Positions 49,656-60,669 of a stretch of 64,000 nucleotides of DNA are shown here, piece by piece. The stretch covers positions 7,658,501 through 7,722,500 of the forward strand of contig NC_060021.1 of the NCBI RefSeq assembly GCF_021134715.1, given 5' to 3'. Within the stretch, counting starts at the first letter, position 1. Each line of letters begins with the position of its first letter. The translations under genes and the position numbers were made by a program. The notes below the pieces were generated by a model. The model worked only from the letters and a program-made list of their open reading frames with translations. It had not been told where the DNA came from and ran no database searches. The DNA comes from Daphnia pulex (Eukaryota > Arthropoda > Branchiopoda > Diplostraca > Daphniidae).

Positions 49656-50538
49656 ATGGGTAAGTATTTTTTTTTTTTTTTTACATTAAGTCTTTTTTTT
49701 CTATTTGTTAATATGTCAGTATTTTTGAATTTTAATGTTTGCTTCTTATTATATGTTAAGTAAACTATAGCGTCGTGCTGCTGTTGGGTGTTGATTGTTG
49801 AATCATTGATGACTGGGTCGACCGCTGGTGTACCGATGTCTCCTTGGCATAGCGGATACCAAAACTCAATGCCTCTGCAGGGTACTAGTACACAACAACA
49901 ACAACTTACGCAACGACTAGTTACTAGACAGAGGGCCCTAAGTACTACACCACTAAGGCACCGGAGTATTATACCACAAATTACGCTGCCCTGAGCTACT
50001 ACATTGACGCCCTTAAGTATTACTCTTCCCCGAACTACACCACCCCTTAGTACCCGATTACTACACAACTTCGTATGCTGCGCTGTCCCATCCTACTACA
50101 CAGAGGCTCCCAAGTACTACTCTGTTCTCATCTGCTTACTACACCACTAAGGCACCGGAGTATTATACCACAAATTACGCTGCCCCGAGCTACACCAACC
50201 TTAGCACCGGAGTACAACACGACTTCGTATGCTGCGCTGTCCCATCCTACTACACCGAGGCTCCCAAGTACTACTCGGTTATCAGCTGCTTACTACACCA
50301 ATCCTAAGTACTACTTTGTTCCCAGCTACAACATTGAAGCTCCAACTTATTACACCACTGAAGTGGTCAACTACTACACCAAAGCGCCAAGTACTACACT
50401 GCAACCTACGCTGCCCCAGGTTACACCACGAAGGCACCGGAATACTACATCATAACGTGCCTCAGCCTAATACACCCGATCTACACAACCACATCTGAGG
50501 CGTCAAAGTATTACTACACAGCGCCTTCAATTTTATAG
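49656..50538 (+). pseudogene. Tyr/Thr-rich secreted repeat protein, copy E (broken, expanded)
   Basis: Exon 1 ATGG at 49656-49659, exon 2 after TTAAG near 49760. The joined frame ends at TGA after about 13 residues. This copy is the longest because of an internal duplication of 154 bases: the segment tcgtatgctgcgctgtccca occurs at 50071 and 50225. It is made of YYTTKAPEYYTTNYAA-like and YYTEAPKYY units in several frames, ending near TAG 50536-50538. Confidence 0.7.
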
Positions 50539-51039
50539 TAAGGTGACAGCATACCAAATTGTCTTATGTTAACGGTTTAAGTGAGCTAGATTGCTTGGTA
50601 GATGTAATTCTTAGAATTTGTGATGTGTTCGTTCCAATTACGTGGGGTTGGAAAGAGCTAAAGATTGGTGTTAAAGATTCAATTAAAATTTATTGCATGT
50701 GGAGTTTTCCCGAAAGTGATCAGCTATTTTTCATTAGTAGATAATACGTTCGAAGACTTGGAAATCTCGCTTTCTATCACGTCGTCCAGCACGTCTTGAA
50801 TAACATTATGTATTGTGTTAAACTGTTTCTGTCTATTTCATTAATTGTTTATTTAAAAATTATATGTAAAAAAATTGTAGAAGATTTTAATGAGAAGTTA
50901 TTCCATAATGGGAATAAAGATTAAATGCATACATTTATTTGTATTGTATTCTATAGGAAAACATTTACATTAAATCAAATACATATATTGCAATAACAAA
51001 TAATTAACAAAGCAAGTATTAATTTCCAATTTTTCTACG
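50539..51039. other. Intergenic DNA
   Basis: A/T-rich, no supported gene and no repeat of the Tyr/Thr-rich family after about 50540. Confidence 0.5.
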
Positions 51040-52330
51040 TTTACACAAATTATCAATATTTTATTCCAATCACCCGTCAGTTTCTTTCCGTCAGTTTCCA
51101 AACAATAAATCAGCGGCGAGTAATTTACCTGAAAGAAGAGTAATTTTAATTAAATTTCAAACCATGTTGTATGTAGCTAAAGCAAACAAAACCTCAATTC
51201 TATCAATCTTACATTTTCCTAAATTAGAACTCAGCAAATGGTGGTCACCACAACCACTTTAGTAATAGCTTGCAATTGTCTTCAACATAAAAGCATAGAA
51301 TTGGATCCTGGGACAGTAGCAATATTTTGGAGATTAACCACAACTTGATTGCAAAAAGTTAACCTGAAATGTAATAATTGTTATGTTCCAGTAATAATTT
51401 TAAATGCTGGATAAGATAAGTACCTTGCGAATATTAATTATTTGGCTTTAGAAGACATAGCTTGCGCTATTGGATTGCCCCGCTTGATCTATGTTTTCAC
51501 AAGCACAAGGCTGCAGTCTGCACCTATACCTAGGTCAACTTCAGCTGAAATTTTCTGAAAACACTGAGCCAAGAATGCAATAAGAATCATTAGCTTATTT
51601 TGTGTTAATTAAAAACCAGTCAAACTTACCTCAAAATCCTAATTTGAATTTGTTTGGTTTTTTAAAGTAACTTTTAACTTATGATGAGTATGGTGTAACT
51701 TTTTTAGGAACAAACGAAGTTTCCCAAAAGGAATCTATTTAGTAGGGCTTTTAGCCCAGACAAACTGTCACATTCCAATGCTGCTCTCCAATTATCAATG
51801 GCAATCGAAACCTACAGACAAAGAGAAAGATTTATCACAGGTAAGAAGTGCAGAATTACAGGAATAAAGCTAAAGGGGTGATACAGGTGAACAATAATTT
51901 GATTAGATGCCATGTCCCTAAAGTGAGGATCGAATGAGCCAGGAACATGCTGTTGCTGTGAGACAGTGTAGTGTGGAACAGATTTTTCATCTTCACCATC
52001 ATTTGTGATTGACTTAATGTTTGCTCTTGCCTTGTAGTACGTAGCCTAGTAGTGTCCACAATGAATAGAAACACATTCTGAATAACGGGCAGGTTTACCT
52101 TACCAACTGGGTGTTTTTCCTTTCAGCAATCCACTGTCCAGCACTGTTTCCCAAGTGCTGAAACGTCTGGGAATCACTTGCAGACAACATGAAAGGATAT
52201 CTGTCTTGAGTGCCTTCTCCTCAGTGTTGTAGAAGTGTTGTAAAAGTTGGACTGGCGTCCATTAACACCTTGGGGATTTCGTCTGAACTTGTGATGTGTC
52301 ATGTGTGATGCTGCGTGGTGGCTTCTTGGT
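51040..52330 (-). pseudogene. Unidentified decayed spliced gene
   Basis: The minus strand holds splice-bounded segments that read as protein. An open stretch from about 52330 to 52104 gives EIPKVLMDASPTFTTLLQH, a TGA, then GEGTQDRYPFMLSASDSQTF and QHLGNSAGQW, ending at a donor GTAAGG. The next exon starts at 52044 after CTACTAG and continues in phase as ATYYKARANIKSITNDGEDE and VPGSFDPHFRDMASNQIIVHL. Further exon-like pieces with good splice sites follow (for example about 51810-51630), and AATAAA lies at about 51060-51065. The TGA sits where a Trp would fit, so this looks like a pseudogene. I do not recognise the family. Confidence 0.4.
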
Positions 52331-52613
52331 GAAATTTGGCAGGGAGAATATTACGTGAGTATGAAAGTTATTTGTTACCTTTGTTTGTAAATTTCTTAAT
52401 TGAGTGTCAACGAGCTAGAGCGGACATTGTTTTCATGTTGCATTTAAACGTTTATTCTTTCTGACGCTAGACGGCAATCCGGCATAGCCTATGATCATTT
52501 TTTACCTGTTAGAATCAGTTTAAATACGCTTACTTTGCACATCTCTGTAGAATTTTCTCAATGCTACTTTTAAAAAATTTTTGGTGATAACTGTCAGTTT
52601 CTGTTTCAGCAAC

Positions 52614-52996
52614 AAAGCTCACTTGTTAGATTTTTAATAATGTGTTTTTTTTCTACTTCCGGTTTTCTACTTTTCAGTCAGTAGTTCAGTAAATATTCAT
52701 TCGACGTCCAAAATAACCACATATTCGTGATCCTCGTCAAATTTGTGGTAAAGTTCATGTTTTTTTTTGTACGTTTTCGTACTTCCGGCTTTGAGAATTT
52801 TCCTGAACTATAGTTCAGGAAAATTCTCGATTTTGGCCAAAATCTGGATTTCGTTTAAATGACATCTAATCGACCCCAAATTTCATGGAGATCACGAATA
52901 TCTGGTTTATTTTGTCGGCAGCCCAATGCTTAAGGCGCTATCGTCTACTTCCGGTATACTTCCGGAAAATTTGCATAAAACTAGCAAGTGAGCTTT
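52614..52996. mobile_element. MITE-like element with 16 bp inverted ends
   Basis: The ends aaagctcacttgttag (52614-52629) and ctagcaagtgagcttt (52981-52996) are inverted repeats with one mismatch, 383 bases apart outer edge to outer edge. The interior has no coding sequence, several ACTTCCGG motifs in both halves and a 36 bp perfect palindrome. This is the layout of a nonautonomous DNA transposon. Target duplications are not obvious. Confidence 0.55.
52793..52828. repeat. 36 bp perfect palindrome without spacer
   Basis: The half-site gagaattttcctgaacta (52793-52810) is followed at once by its exact reverse complement (52811-52828). I checked every base pair. It lies inside the MITE-like element and can form a cruciform or an RNA hairpin. 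Confidence 0.9.
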
Positions 52997-53329
52997 ATTC
53001 TCTGTACAATTCTTAAGACTCCATGCCACGTTAAGTTAACAGAAATGGTCTTTTTGATTACTTTTGTGACGTTTTTTGACTATCTAAGGCGGGTCCTTTA
53101 GATAGTGGGTTTTGGACGTGTCAAATAGATGGCGTGAAAGAATACTGTGTTGATATGTGCTTATGGCGGCTCGTTGTCAACAGTTCAGCTACAGCTATTT
53201 TCTTCAAAAATTACCAATGAATTCGTTGGTAAATTGGATATATTTTGTGTGTAATTTGTTGGGCATGTGTTCTTTTCCATAGATGTGTTTAATAACCTTA
53301 ATATTTCTCATTCATTTCCAGGAGAAAAT

Positions 53330-54000
53330 GTGAAAGGTGTCCTACTGTCAACTATTGTGTTGTAAATCCTGGTGTCATACAAATGACAGAGGTAACAACC
53401 AACACTAGCTTAATCAAGTATTGCTGAAATATATATTGTTCTCATTTTTCATTAGGATTCATCATAGTTATCGACTGATTCTATTAGACTTGCAGCTTGC
53501 ACCAACCCCAGCATGGACCAATCTGGCAATCTCTCATTCCATCTTCTAGAGAACCTTGGATAACTGATTATTGGTGGTTTTGTGTGTAAGTTTATTTTTC
53601 ATGTCACTGAACTTTCTTTGTTGCAGTCTAATATGTATTTAAAGTTTTGTTCTGTACTGACGTCTATCTAATAGCACATTGATGACACAAATTCTAAACA
53701 AGGTGACTTAATTTTATATTTTTTATTTACAGGTCGAGTCATGTCCTTTGAAGAAAAAGGACAATGACTATACAGTCAACAAGGTCCTTTGTTTGGTAAC
53801 CCATTGGCTGCTACCCTTGAATATCCCTTTTTACTTCCTGAAACAGACCCTCTTGATTTGAGGTATTGCTTTCTGTCTCTAAAATGTAATTTAAAATGAT
53901 TGTCATCCTAATAAATGTTCATTTTGCCAACAGGGTAACTCCTTCGCTACTTATCGTGGACTTCATCCATTGGTGAAAACTGATAAGAGAAAGCTGTAAT
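53330..54000 (+). pseudogene. Unidentified decayed exon cluster
   Basis: Exon-like stretches with splice contexts: after TTTCCAG a frame RKCERCPTVNYCVVNPGVIQ up to GTAACA; after TTTACAG a frame SRVMSFEEKGQ, a TGA, then LYSQQGPLFGNPLAATLEYP and FLLPETDPLDLR up to GTATTG; after CCAACAG the frame GNSFATYRGLHPLVKTDKRKL to TAA. The TGA at a Trp-like position implies a broken gene. No family recognised; the relation to the minus-strand remnant at 51.0-52.3 kb is unknown. Confidence 0.4.
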
Positions 54001-54700
54001 TCAAGACTGATAGTTGTTTGATGTCTAAGCCGGAAGCCTACTATTATGGTTAATCGCTCTCGTAATAACTGTTCTTCAACTCTTCGCTCTTTTTCTGGTT
54101 TCTCTTAACCATAAACCATTGGCCATGTCTTAACCGTTGTCTCTGGCTGCAGTCAATTAAGGCAGTATCTCCCCCTGTCTTGATTGACTGTATGTGCGAG
54201 TTTCAAAAGCTGTTTATCACCCAAATGAGACAAAAAGGAGTTTGTTAGGTTTGTTTTATTTGGGTATAAATAGCTTTAAAATTTGCACAGAACAACATTT
54301 GTCTTGTACCGGACGCTTTGTTTATTAAATTTCATGCATTTTGGCCTATATTTGTAGTTAAATAAATTAACTTGATAAAATAAAGTTTAATTACATTAAT
54401 TTAATTTATTTAAATTAAATGTTGTTTAATCAAATTAATTTTAAAATATATATTTTTATTTGATTAATTTAGTAAATTTAGTTTTATAAAATTGGTTGTA
54501 TCATTTTTTATTTTGTCATTTTACAAAGTGAAAAATAAATGAATTATTAATTTCCAACGCAAAAGGAAATACTTGAAGTTCACTTTAACATCCCATTATT
54601 TAAGAATTATTAGATACATATGGGTGAGGGAAATGTCAGGAAGTACAACTGCTGTTTAGACTAAGATCAGTTCACAACATGCCACAATGGATAACAAAAC
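54001..54700. other. A/T-rich intergenic DNA
   Basis: Very A/T-rich around 54355-54540 with repeated ttaatt/aaatta motifs. No gene seen. Confidence 0.5.
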
Positions 54701-57700
54701 AGCTTATTACATCAACAACATCAAAGTTACTACATCACATACTACATGGATATTAATATTTTTATCAACCCGAATTGAACTGCCACAGTAACTTCAGACA
54801 CCAACAACAGCTACTCCAGGATAACCCCGGCATCATAACTTCAGGATGACAGGATCAGCTACTTCAAAGACTCCGGCAAAATTCAGGAAAGCAACAGCTT
54901 GAAAAGGAGTCGGACTGCAAAACCACTGCACATTAACGTCAATACCTATGAGAAAAAACAGGGATATTATATTAGATAGACAGGAAAACGATGAATTTAT
55001 CTTTTAACATTTTCTTAGTAAAATAGACAAGGGTCTGGTTATAAAACAACCATCATTAATTTTCTGTCAGTTTGAAGTTCTTTTGACAGAACACAACATT
55101 CCAATAAAAAACTACAATTCCCAAATCACAAATAATATCTCAGGCAAATAACCATTTCTTTTCTTGCAGCTTTGCTTCAAGTCTTACTTCTCCACTTCTT
55201 GATAACATAAAATCCATGCAGAAGATGGATGATTGCATCGTCACCAAGACCTGTTGAGAAATAGAGAAATAATTAATTAACATTTAGACCTGAACCAGCT
55301 GAAATAGACAAAAAAAAACATGTAATGGAAGAAGAGAAAGAAAAGTCGTGTCAAGTTTAAATTAAAAACTAAATCCGAGCAGCAACAAATGTTTAAAATC
55401 ACAAGAAAAAGTTGCATGAGAAGTTTTGGAAAAGGGAATATAAAGTTGTAGTTAAATCAAAAAGATTACAATTCGGCTAAATCTAGTTGAGCAAGCATCT
55501 TTTCAGTAAAACTCTAAACCCGCTATAATCTTTTAATCAGACTTAATGAAACTTCCCCTGTTACAACCCAATATCACAATCAAATTACCATTTCAAGATG
55601 TCTTCATTGATGTTACATTTTGGAATAACACGAGCATTGTTAACTGCTTCAAAAGCTGCAGCTCAACTCGACTTGGACTCCCTTTCACCAGCTGGCTGCA
55701 ACAAAACCAATTATATGACAGCAATGAAGCTTAACTTTGCCATTTTCTCAAATTCTTCAATAGATGAGATAAAGAAATCTCTTACCTGAACATGAACTGC
55801 ATACCAAAGAGCAACAACATAATTAGCTCATACATCTGACGATGGAAGCCTAAAGAAAGAAAAAAAAACATCAATGAACAGACGACACTTGTAACGTGAA
55901 AAAAATTCCAAAGCAAAACAAAAATTGCAAGTTAAACTTCAGCCAACATATAAAATGAAAGATTCAAACACGTTAAGGCAATGAAAATAATTCAAGCCAA
56001 TACCGCAGACAGCGTGCAGCACTTTCCCGCACCAGCCCATGGTCGTCACGCACCAGCTCACCACACCCTTCACCAGCTATCTGCAACAAGTCCATATGGA
56101 CATTCAACTGCCATGATAAAGCTCAACCTCACCAAGCCACTAATCCTACATGAAAAAAAAAACTTAATCCCTATCCAAGAACAAGGTACTATGTTACAAA
56201 ATTCAATTTTCCACATAATTTCTATTACTTAACAACCCCAGACGAGACAAAAACACCTACTGGGATAAGACTCTGTGACAAGGACAGAAATGTATCACAG
56301 GCATGACAGATAAACAATGTATTCTATCACTGTTCTTAATTTTCAGCATTTAAACAAAGGCATCTGTTAATCATTTCTACATTCAGAAACCTTAATGAAC
56401 TAAAAACTAAATTACCTTTATGAGATATTTGTGAAGAAGAATGTTGGAGTTCCGCATTGGTCACGAACAATTTAACTGACAGTGTCCAGAGAACATTAAG
56501 TCAGGCTCAGTGGCATATGATTGCCATGTTGCCAACATCAGGTGCTTTGTCCCTGGAAAAACTCTAAAGCCAACATGACTACTACACAAACAAAAAAACA
56601 AAACAAAAAAAAAAAACAATTATCTTTACCATCAATTACAAATAATTGATTCATTTCCCATTACATGCAAGTCTGCACAAGCACCTTTTTAACACCTCTC
56701 CTGGAAAATCACTGCGCACGTAACCGCCACAACAAAAAGCTCGAACATCAAACTGAACATGGAAAACTAAATTTTCAAAGTAAAACAAGAAATGCAAGTT
56801 TAACTTTCTTACAATTTTAAATTTTAAACAAACGTAGAAAATAATTCAAGCAAAATGCTAACACATGATTACTTACATTGTTATTATGTCAGATTTCCTA
56901 TTTCCATCACAATGTTGTCTTGCAATGTGGTAGAGACCCTCTTAGAGAACCTTCATTAAACGGCAGCGATCGCGTACACGTAACGCAATGAAAAAGCTTG
57001 ACTTCACCAGGCTGTTACTTGAAAACTAATAACTCAATTTACTTCAAACAAGTCATGAAATTCTAATTTAGAAACAAAGTCTTCAGATTACAAAGTTGAT
57101 CAACGTTATTGCTTTTAATATTCTTAAGTACTTCCGAATGTGACGAAACGTGCTACATGAACCAAGAGACGACATTTTGGATAAAATGTACGGCAGACCT
57201 CATGACCGTAGAAATTAAACCACTAAATTAAAGAACTATTAGAAATTTAACCATGAGTAATTAACCATGCAAGTTACAAGCCATGATCCCTTTAAGTTTA
57301 CCACACAAAATATTTAAATTTAATAACCTTAAGGAATAAAGGCAGTAATTACCATTTTGAAGACTAATAATGTCAAGAGAGAAAGTTGCCTGCAATGGCC
57401 AAGCTAAACCTTCTAGGACAGCATCTCCATAGAAAAAGACCATGAAGTAAGGGAAGTCTCGGCAGTTGATCACCCATTTCAGGCCATCTCTCGACTGAAT
57501 AACTGCAAAACCACTGCACACCAGACAACACCATTAACAGCTCAAACTGAACAAGGAACCCTACGAAATAAAAAGGAATTGATAAACCAATACATTTTCA
57601 AATATTAAAAGAGAAACAAAGGAATGTCCTGCTAGATAAAAAGTTTTTTCATCTCTTCGCAATCTGACATTTTTCACAAGTTGTCTTATTTAGAAGCAGA

Positions 57701-58450
57701 ACATACTTGTCGTATCTACATCAAGAGTTAAATGAACAGCCCAAGTTAATTCTAAGCAAAGAACAAGAACATGTAGCACGGATACATACTAGACTCAAAT
57801 TTAAGGAAAATTACGGATACATACTAGACTCAAATTTAAGGAAAATTCTAACCCTGTCTGTTGGGATTCATTACATACCAACAAAAAACTATTCACAAAA
57901 GCTGTCTCAATTACATGGAAGCCCGAAATAAGATGTCACTAATCTTTGAGATCAAGAGAAAAATGCTAATAATGCTACTTGAATGACTTCTCAATTAAGC
58001 TTACCAGCATTTCCTTTTCAAGTTTCCTCTTTTCACCTCAATTGTCTTGCAAATAGCGGACTCTCTTCATGACAAGTCAGCGGTCACGTGCACGTAATGC
58101 AATGAACAAGCTCAGACTTAACCAGGCATGGGAAAGTAAAACTCAATTAAGAAGCAAAGTCTTAGACGTGTAACCCGTGAATTTACCAGACAGCACACCC
58201 AATTTTTTCATTCAATAACCTTAAAGATTAAAACAGATATTACCGTAGACGAAAAACGTCAGGAAAGAAAGTGCCCCGCCATGAGCCAATGACTAAGAAA
58301 ACCTTCTCGGACAACGTCTTAAAGACAAAGAAATATTAAAGTGAATGTCGTCTGCTGATCTCGACAATTTGATGATGGCCGCCATAAATCCCAAGTTCAA
58401 TCCCTAAACACACTGAAATATTTAGCCATCTAGTGACAGCCCTAAGCATC
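54700..58450 (-). repeat. Array of duplicated exon-like segments
   Basis: Related segments recur: 56964-57000 and 58078-58112 (cgtacacgtaacgcaatgaa versus cgtgcacgtaatgcaatgaa), 57322-57430 and 58213-58325, and a CACTGC-CAC block near 54920, 56712 and 57512. On the minus strand many segments end in good donors (for example the exon at about 55787-55851, bounded by CTTTCTTTAG and GTAAG). One frame (57350-57500) reads IQSRDGLKWVINCRDFPYF, but its copy at 58.2-58.4 kb is not open. This may be a duplicated, decayed gene or a spliced noncoding locus. Confidence 0.45.
57778..57847. repeat. 35 bp perfect tandem duplication
   Basis: Two identical 35-base copies, 57778-57812 and 57813-57847, each starting acggatacatactagactc. 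Confidence 0.9.
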
Positions 58451-58784
58451 CACGGACGACAATTGTCATGACCAGAAAATTGTCAGCTAGCCTCCTACCT
58501 GCGTTAGCAAGGTACCCGAAGAAATGTTTGCGATTTTTTTAAATTAAAAAATAAAAATAAAATAAGTATAAGACTTACTACAAAAGTCAGAAAAAAATTA
58601 CATTGTATTAAATCTACAAAAAGCCTAATACAGCCAAATACATAGTGCGTGCTTAAACAACATCACACTTAGTCAAAATAATCGCAAACATTATAATAGG
58701 AGGTTCGATTGCAGAGTGGTAATAGGTATCGGAGTCGCCTGTCGTCAGCCCTGAGGTACGACCTCAGCGAGAAAAAAACCTTTT

Positions 58785-59003
58785 TTGTGGCCGCAATTTT
58801 TTTGCAACATGAAGCGTCATCTGTAAACGTGCATTGAGAGTCAAACCAAGGAAGACCGTGGAGTGGGAGGAGCCTATACGAGATCCGTTTATAGAAAGGT
58901 GAAAATCAGACCAATTAACAGATTTGTTAAATATTAACATGAACACCGATTTGAGAGCACTCAATGACATTTTTTTTACGCACCAGTTAAGAACTTGATT
59001 GCA
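58785..59003 (-). mobile_element. Fragment of a non-LTR retrotransposon reverse transcriptase
   Basis: The minus strand encodes NQVLNWCVKKMSLSALKSVF, then NGSRIGSSHSTVFLGLTLNA and RLQMTLHVAKK. The order (WC, later FLGLTLNxRL, then H) matches the thumb-side end of the RT domain in Jockey/CR1-type elements (WCxxNxLxLNxxKT...YLGVxLDxxLxWxxH). Only about 70 residues remain; the catalytic FADD box is absent. It is a relic. Confidence 0.65.
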
Positions 59004-60058
59004 CATCACACACACACAGAAACCAAAAAAATAAGGAAAACAAAAAAAAAACATCGTCATAATAATTATTTTTTTATTACTTGTCATTATTGATTCATGA
59101 AATTATATAGTTTTTGGACATTTCTATTCGCAATCTGACAACCCTTTTGAAAAACGAAAATGAACTTATTCTTCACCATCATTTGTTGTTCATTCTGGTC
59201 GTAGAAAGACGTTGTAAGTGTGATTCTTCAACCAGAATTTGGATTCTTAATCTTATTGAAATTTAAAGTTACTTTCCCTAACTAGTAAAATCAAATTTCC
59301 CTAAAAAATTAATTCAGAATGAACATAAACCTAAATGTTTTTTTTAACTTATTGGGACATAAAGGACTCAGCCAAGGATATAAACCAAGTTTTTGAAAAT
59401 CAGCCACAAAATTGATTTTTCATCCTACTAAACTTACTATTTACTTTCTTCATCTAGTAAAGTAAAATATCAGCAGTTTAATTCTGTATACAGTCACGCT
59501 TGTTAATTTCTTGAGCAGACAAATTGCTCTATATGTTTTTATATTAAATTGACGGAAGGTAAACTAAAAAGCACACATTTCCCCCTTTTTAGATTTCTTT
59601 TGCGCTTTTCCATTCTCTTCTTCCCTCCCTTTTCCTCTTTCAAATTTCCCACCAGGATAAACAAAAAAAGAGGAACAGTGAGCTTCCTTGGCTATACCTT
59701 CCGTTTATCTGTTAAATTTAATAGGGTAAACCAAATTTAGCGACCAAGGTATTGAAAACCAGAAACTGGACTGGATTGGTTCTTCCATGGTGTTGAATTC
59801 AAAATTACCCCTTCTCTCCGGTAAATTAAGATAACCTTTTATTTTTATTCAAAATCAAAATAACAATAATTTATTTTTTTGTAGAACTGATTCGGATAAT
59901 GGTTACATTAATCACGTAACTTTTGAAGATCAACATCAACGTACTGGATTGCATTTTTTATCATATATGTCTTTGCTTTACTTACTCTTGAAGGTATGCA
60001 AAGCCCCAAGTTTATCATTTTGCATTTTTTAATATATTTATTTTACATTTATTTAGAA
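59004..60058. other. Intergenic DNA
   Basis: No supported gene. The string ttcttcaccatcatttgt near 59170 also occurs near 51990 inside the decayed gene, perhaps by chance. Confidence 0.45.
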
Positions 60059-60270
60059 ATGTCTCGGACTCGAACCCAGTCACAGCAAACCCCGAACCCC
60101 AATCACAGCAAACGGAAACAGGAATTCTTGCTCGATGAGGTTGAAGGTGAAACGCGGTCAAAAAAGGGGAGAATCATTTCTCTACTTGATGCAGTTTCCA
60201 ATGGGAATTTGAAAGAGTTAAAACGTTTAGTGAAAATCGATGGAGAAAAAGTGAATACTTCAAAATCTGT
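60059..60270 (+). pseudogene. Fem-1-like first coding exon, copy 1
   Basis: After an acceptor-like TTTAG the frame starts MSRTRTQSQQTPNPNHSKRK, then GRIISLLDAVSNGNLKELKR and LVKIDGEKVNTS, a first ankyrin helix pair after a basic N-terminus. The 5' part of the pseudogene at 42825 has the same plan (SKRKR, then KIITLLQELSSG). The frame runs without a donor into the GC-rich insert that follows, so no normal protein can be made from it. Confidence 0.5.
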
Positions 60271-60280
60271 AATGCCTCGG

Positions 60281-60669
60281 TGGCAGCTCACTCCCTCACT
60301 CTCTGAGGTCACAAAAGGCACCGTCCAACGTCATCCCTCGACGTCACACCAAACAGCAAGCGGACTCAGCAACCTCCGAGTCAGCACTCTTCCCCGAGCC
60401 GGACCGGCTCGCACCTACGTTCATACCAGCCGCCGCTCCAGCCCGGACCGGCCAGGAAAACAGCCCAGACCGATCGGAAGATATGCTGACCCGGCGATAC
60501 CCGCCTCATATAACCCGTCGCTTCTTCTCCTTCTCGCTCTCTGCCTTTACGCCCTCGCCTGCTTGCCACTCTCTTGCTCTACCCCCGTTACTCGACGCAC
60601 ATCCAATACACTTGTAGCTCCAACCCGGCGTATTCAGTTAGTGTAAGTGGTGCCTTACTCACTGAGCAA
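60281..60669 (+). mobile_element. LTR-like GC-rich insert
   Basis: A 389-base stretch, clearly richer in GC than its surroundings, is flanked by the direct repeat aatgcctcgg (60271-60280 and 60670-60679). It starts TGGCAGCTCA, has a CATATAA TATA-like box near 60507 followed by a pyrimidine-rich tract, and ends near CACTGAGCA. These are features of a solo LTR. The ten-base flanking repeat is longer than the 4-6 bases usual for LTR elements and may partly reflect duplicated exon starts. Confidence 0.4.

Noticed and set aside
46994-50538. Reading the Tyr/Thr repeat array as a CRISPR-like or satellite array
   Set aside because: The periodicity is that of protein repeats within separate TATA-driven genes, with variable spacing and no uniform direct repeat/spacer pattern.
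58372-58420. Box C/D snoRNA candidate (TGATGATGG ... CACTGA)
   Set aside because: Too short (about 47 bases), no terminal stem and no paired C'/D' boxes.
58706-58775. tRNA-like stretch with TTGCAGAGTGG and GGTACGACCTC resembling A and B boxes
   Set aside because: It cannot be folded into a full cloverleaf by eye, the B box deviates from GGTTCGANTCC, and it abuts the retrotransposon relic, so it may be element tail or a degenerate SINE; not called as a tRNA.
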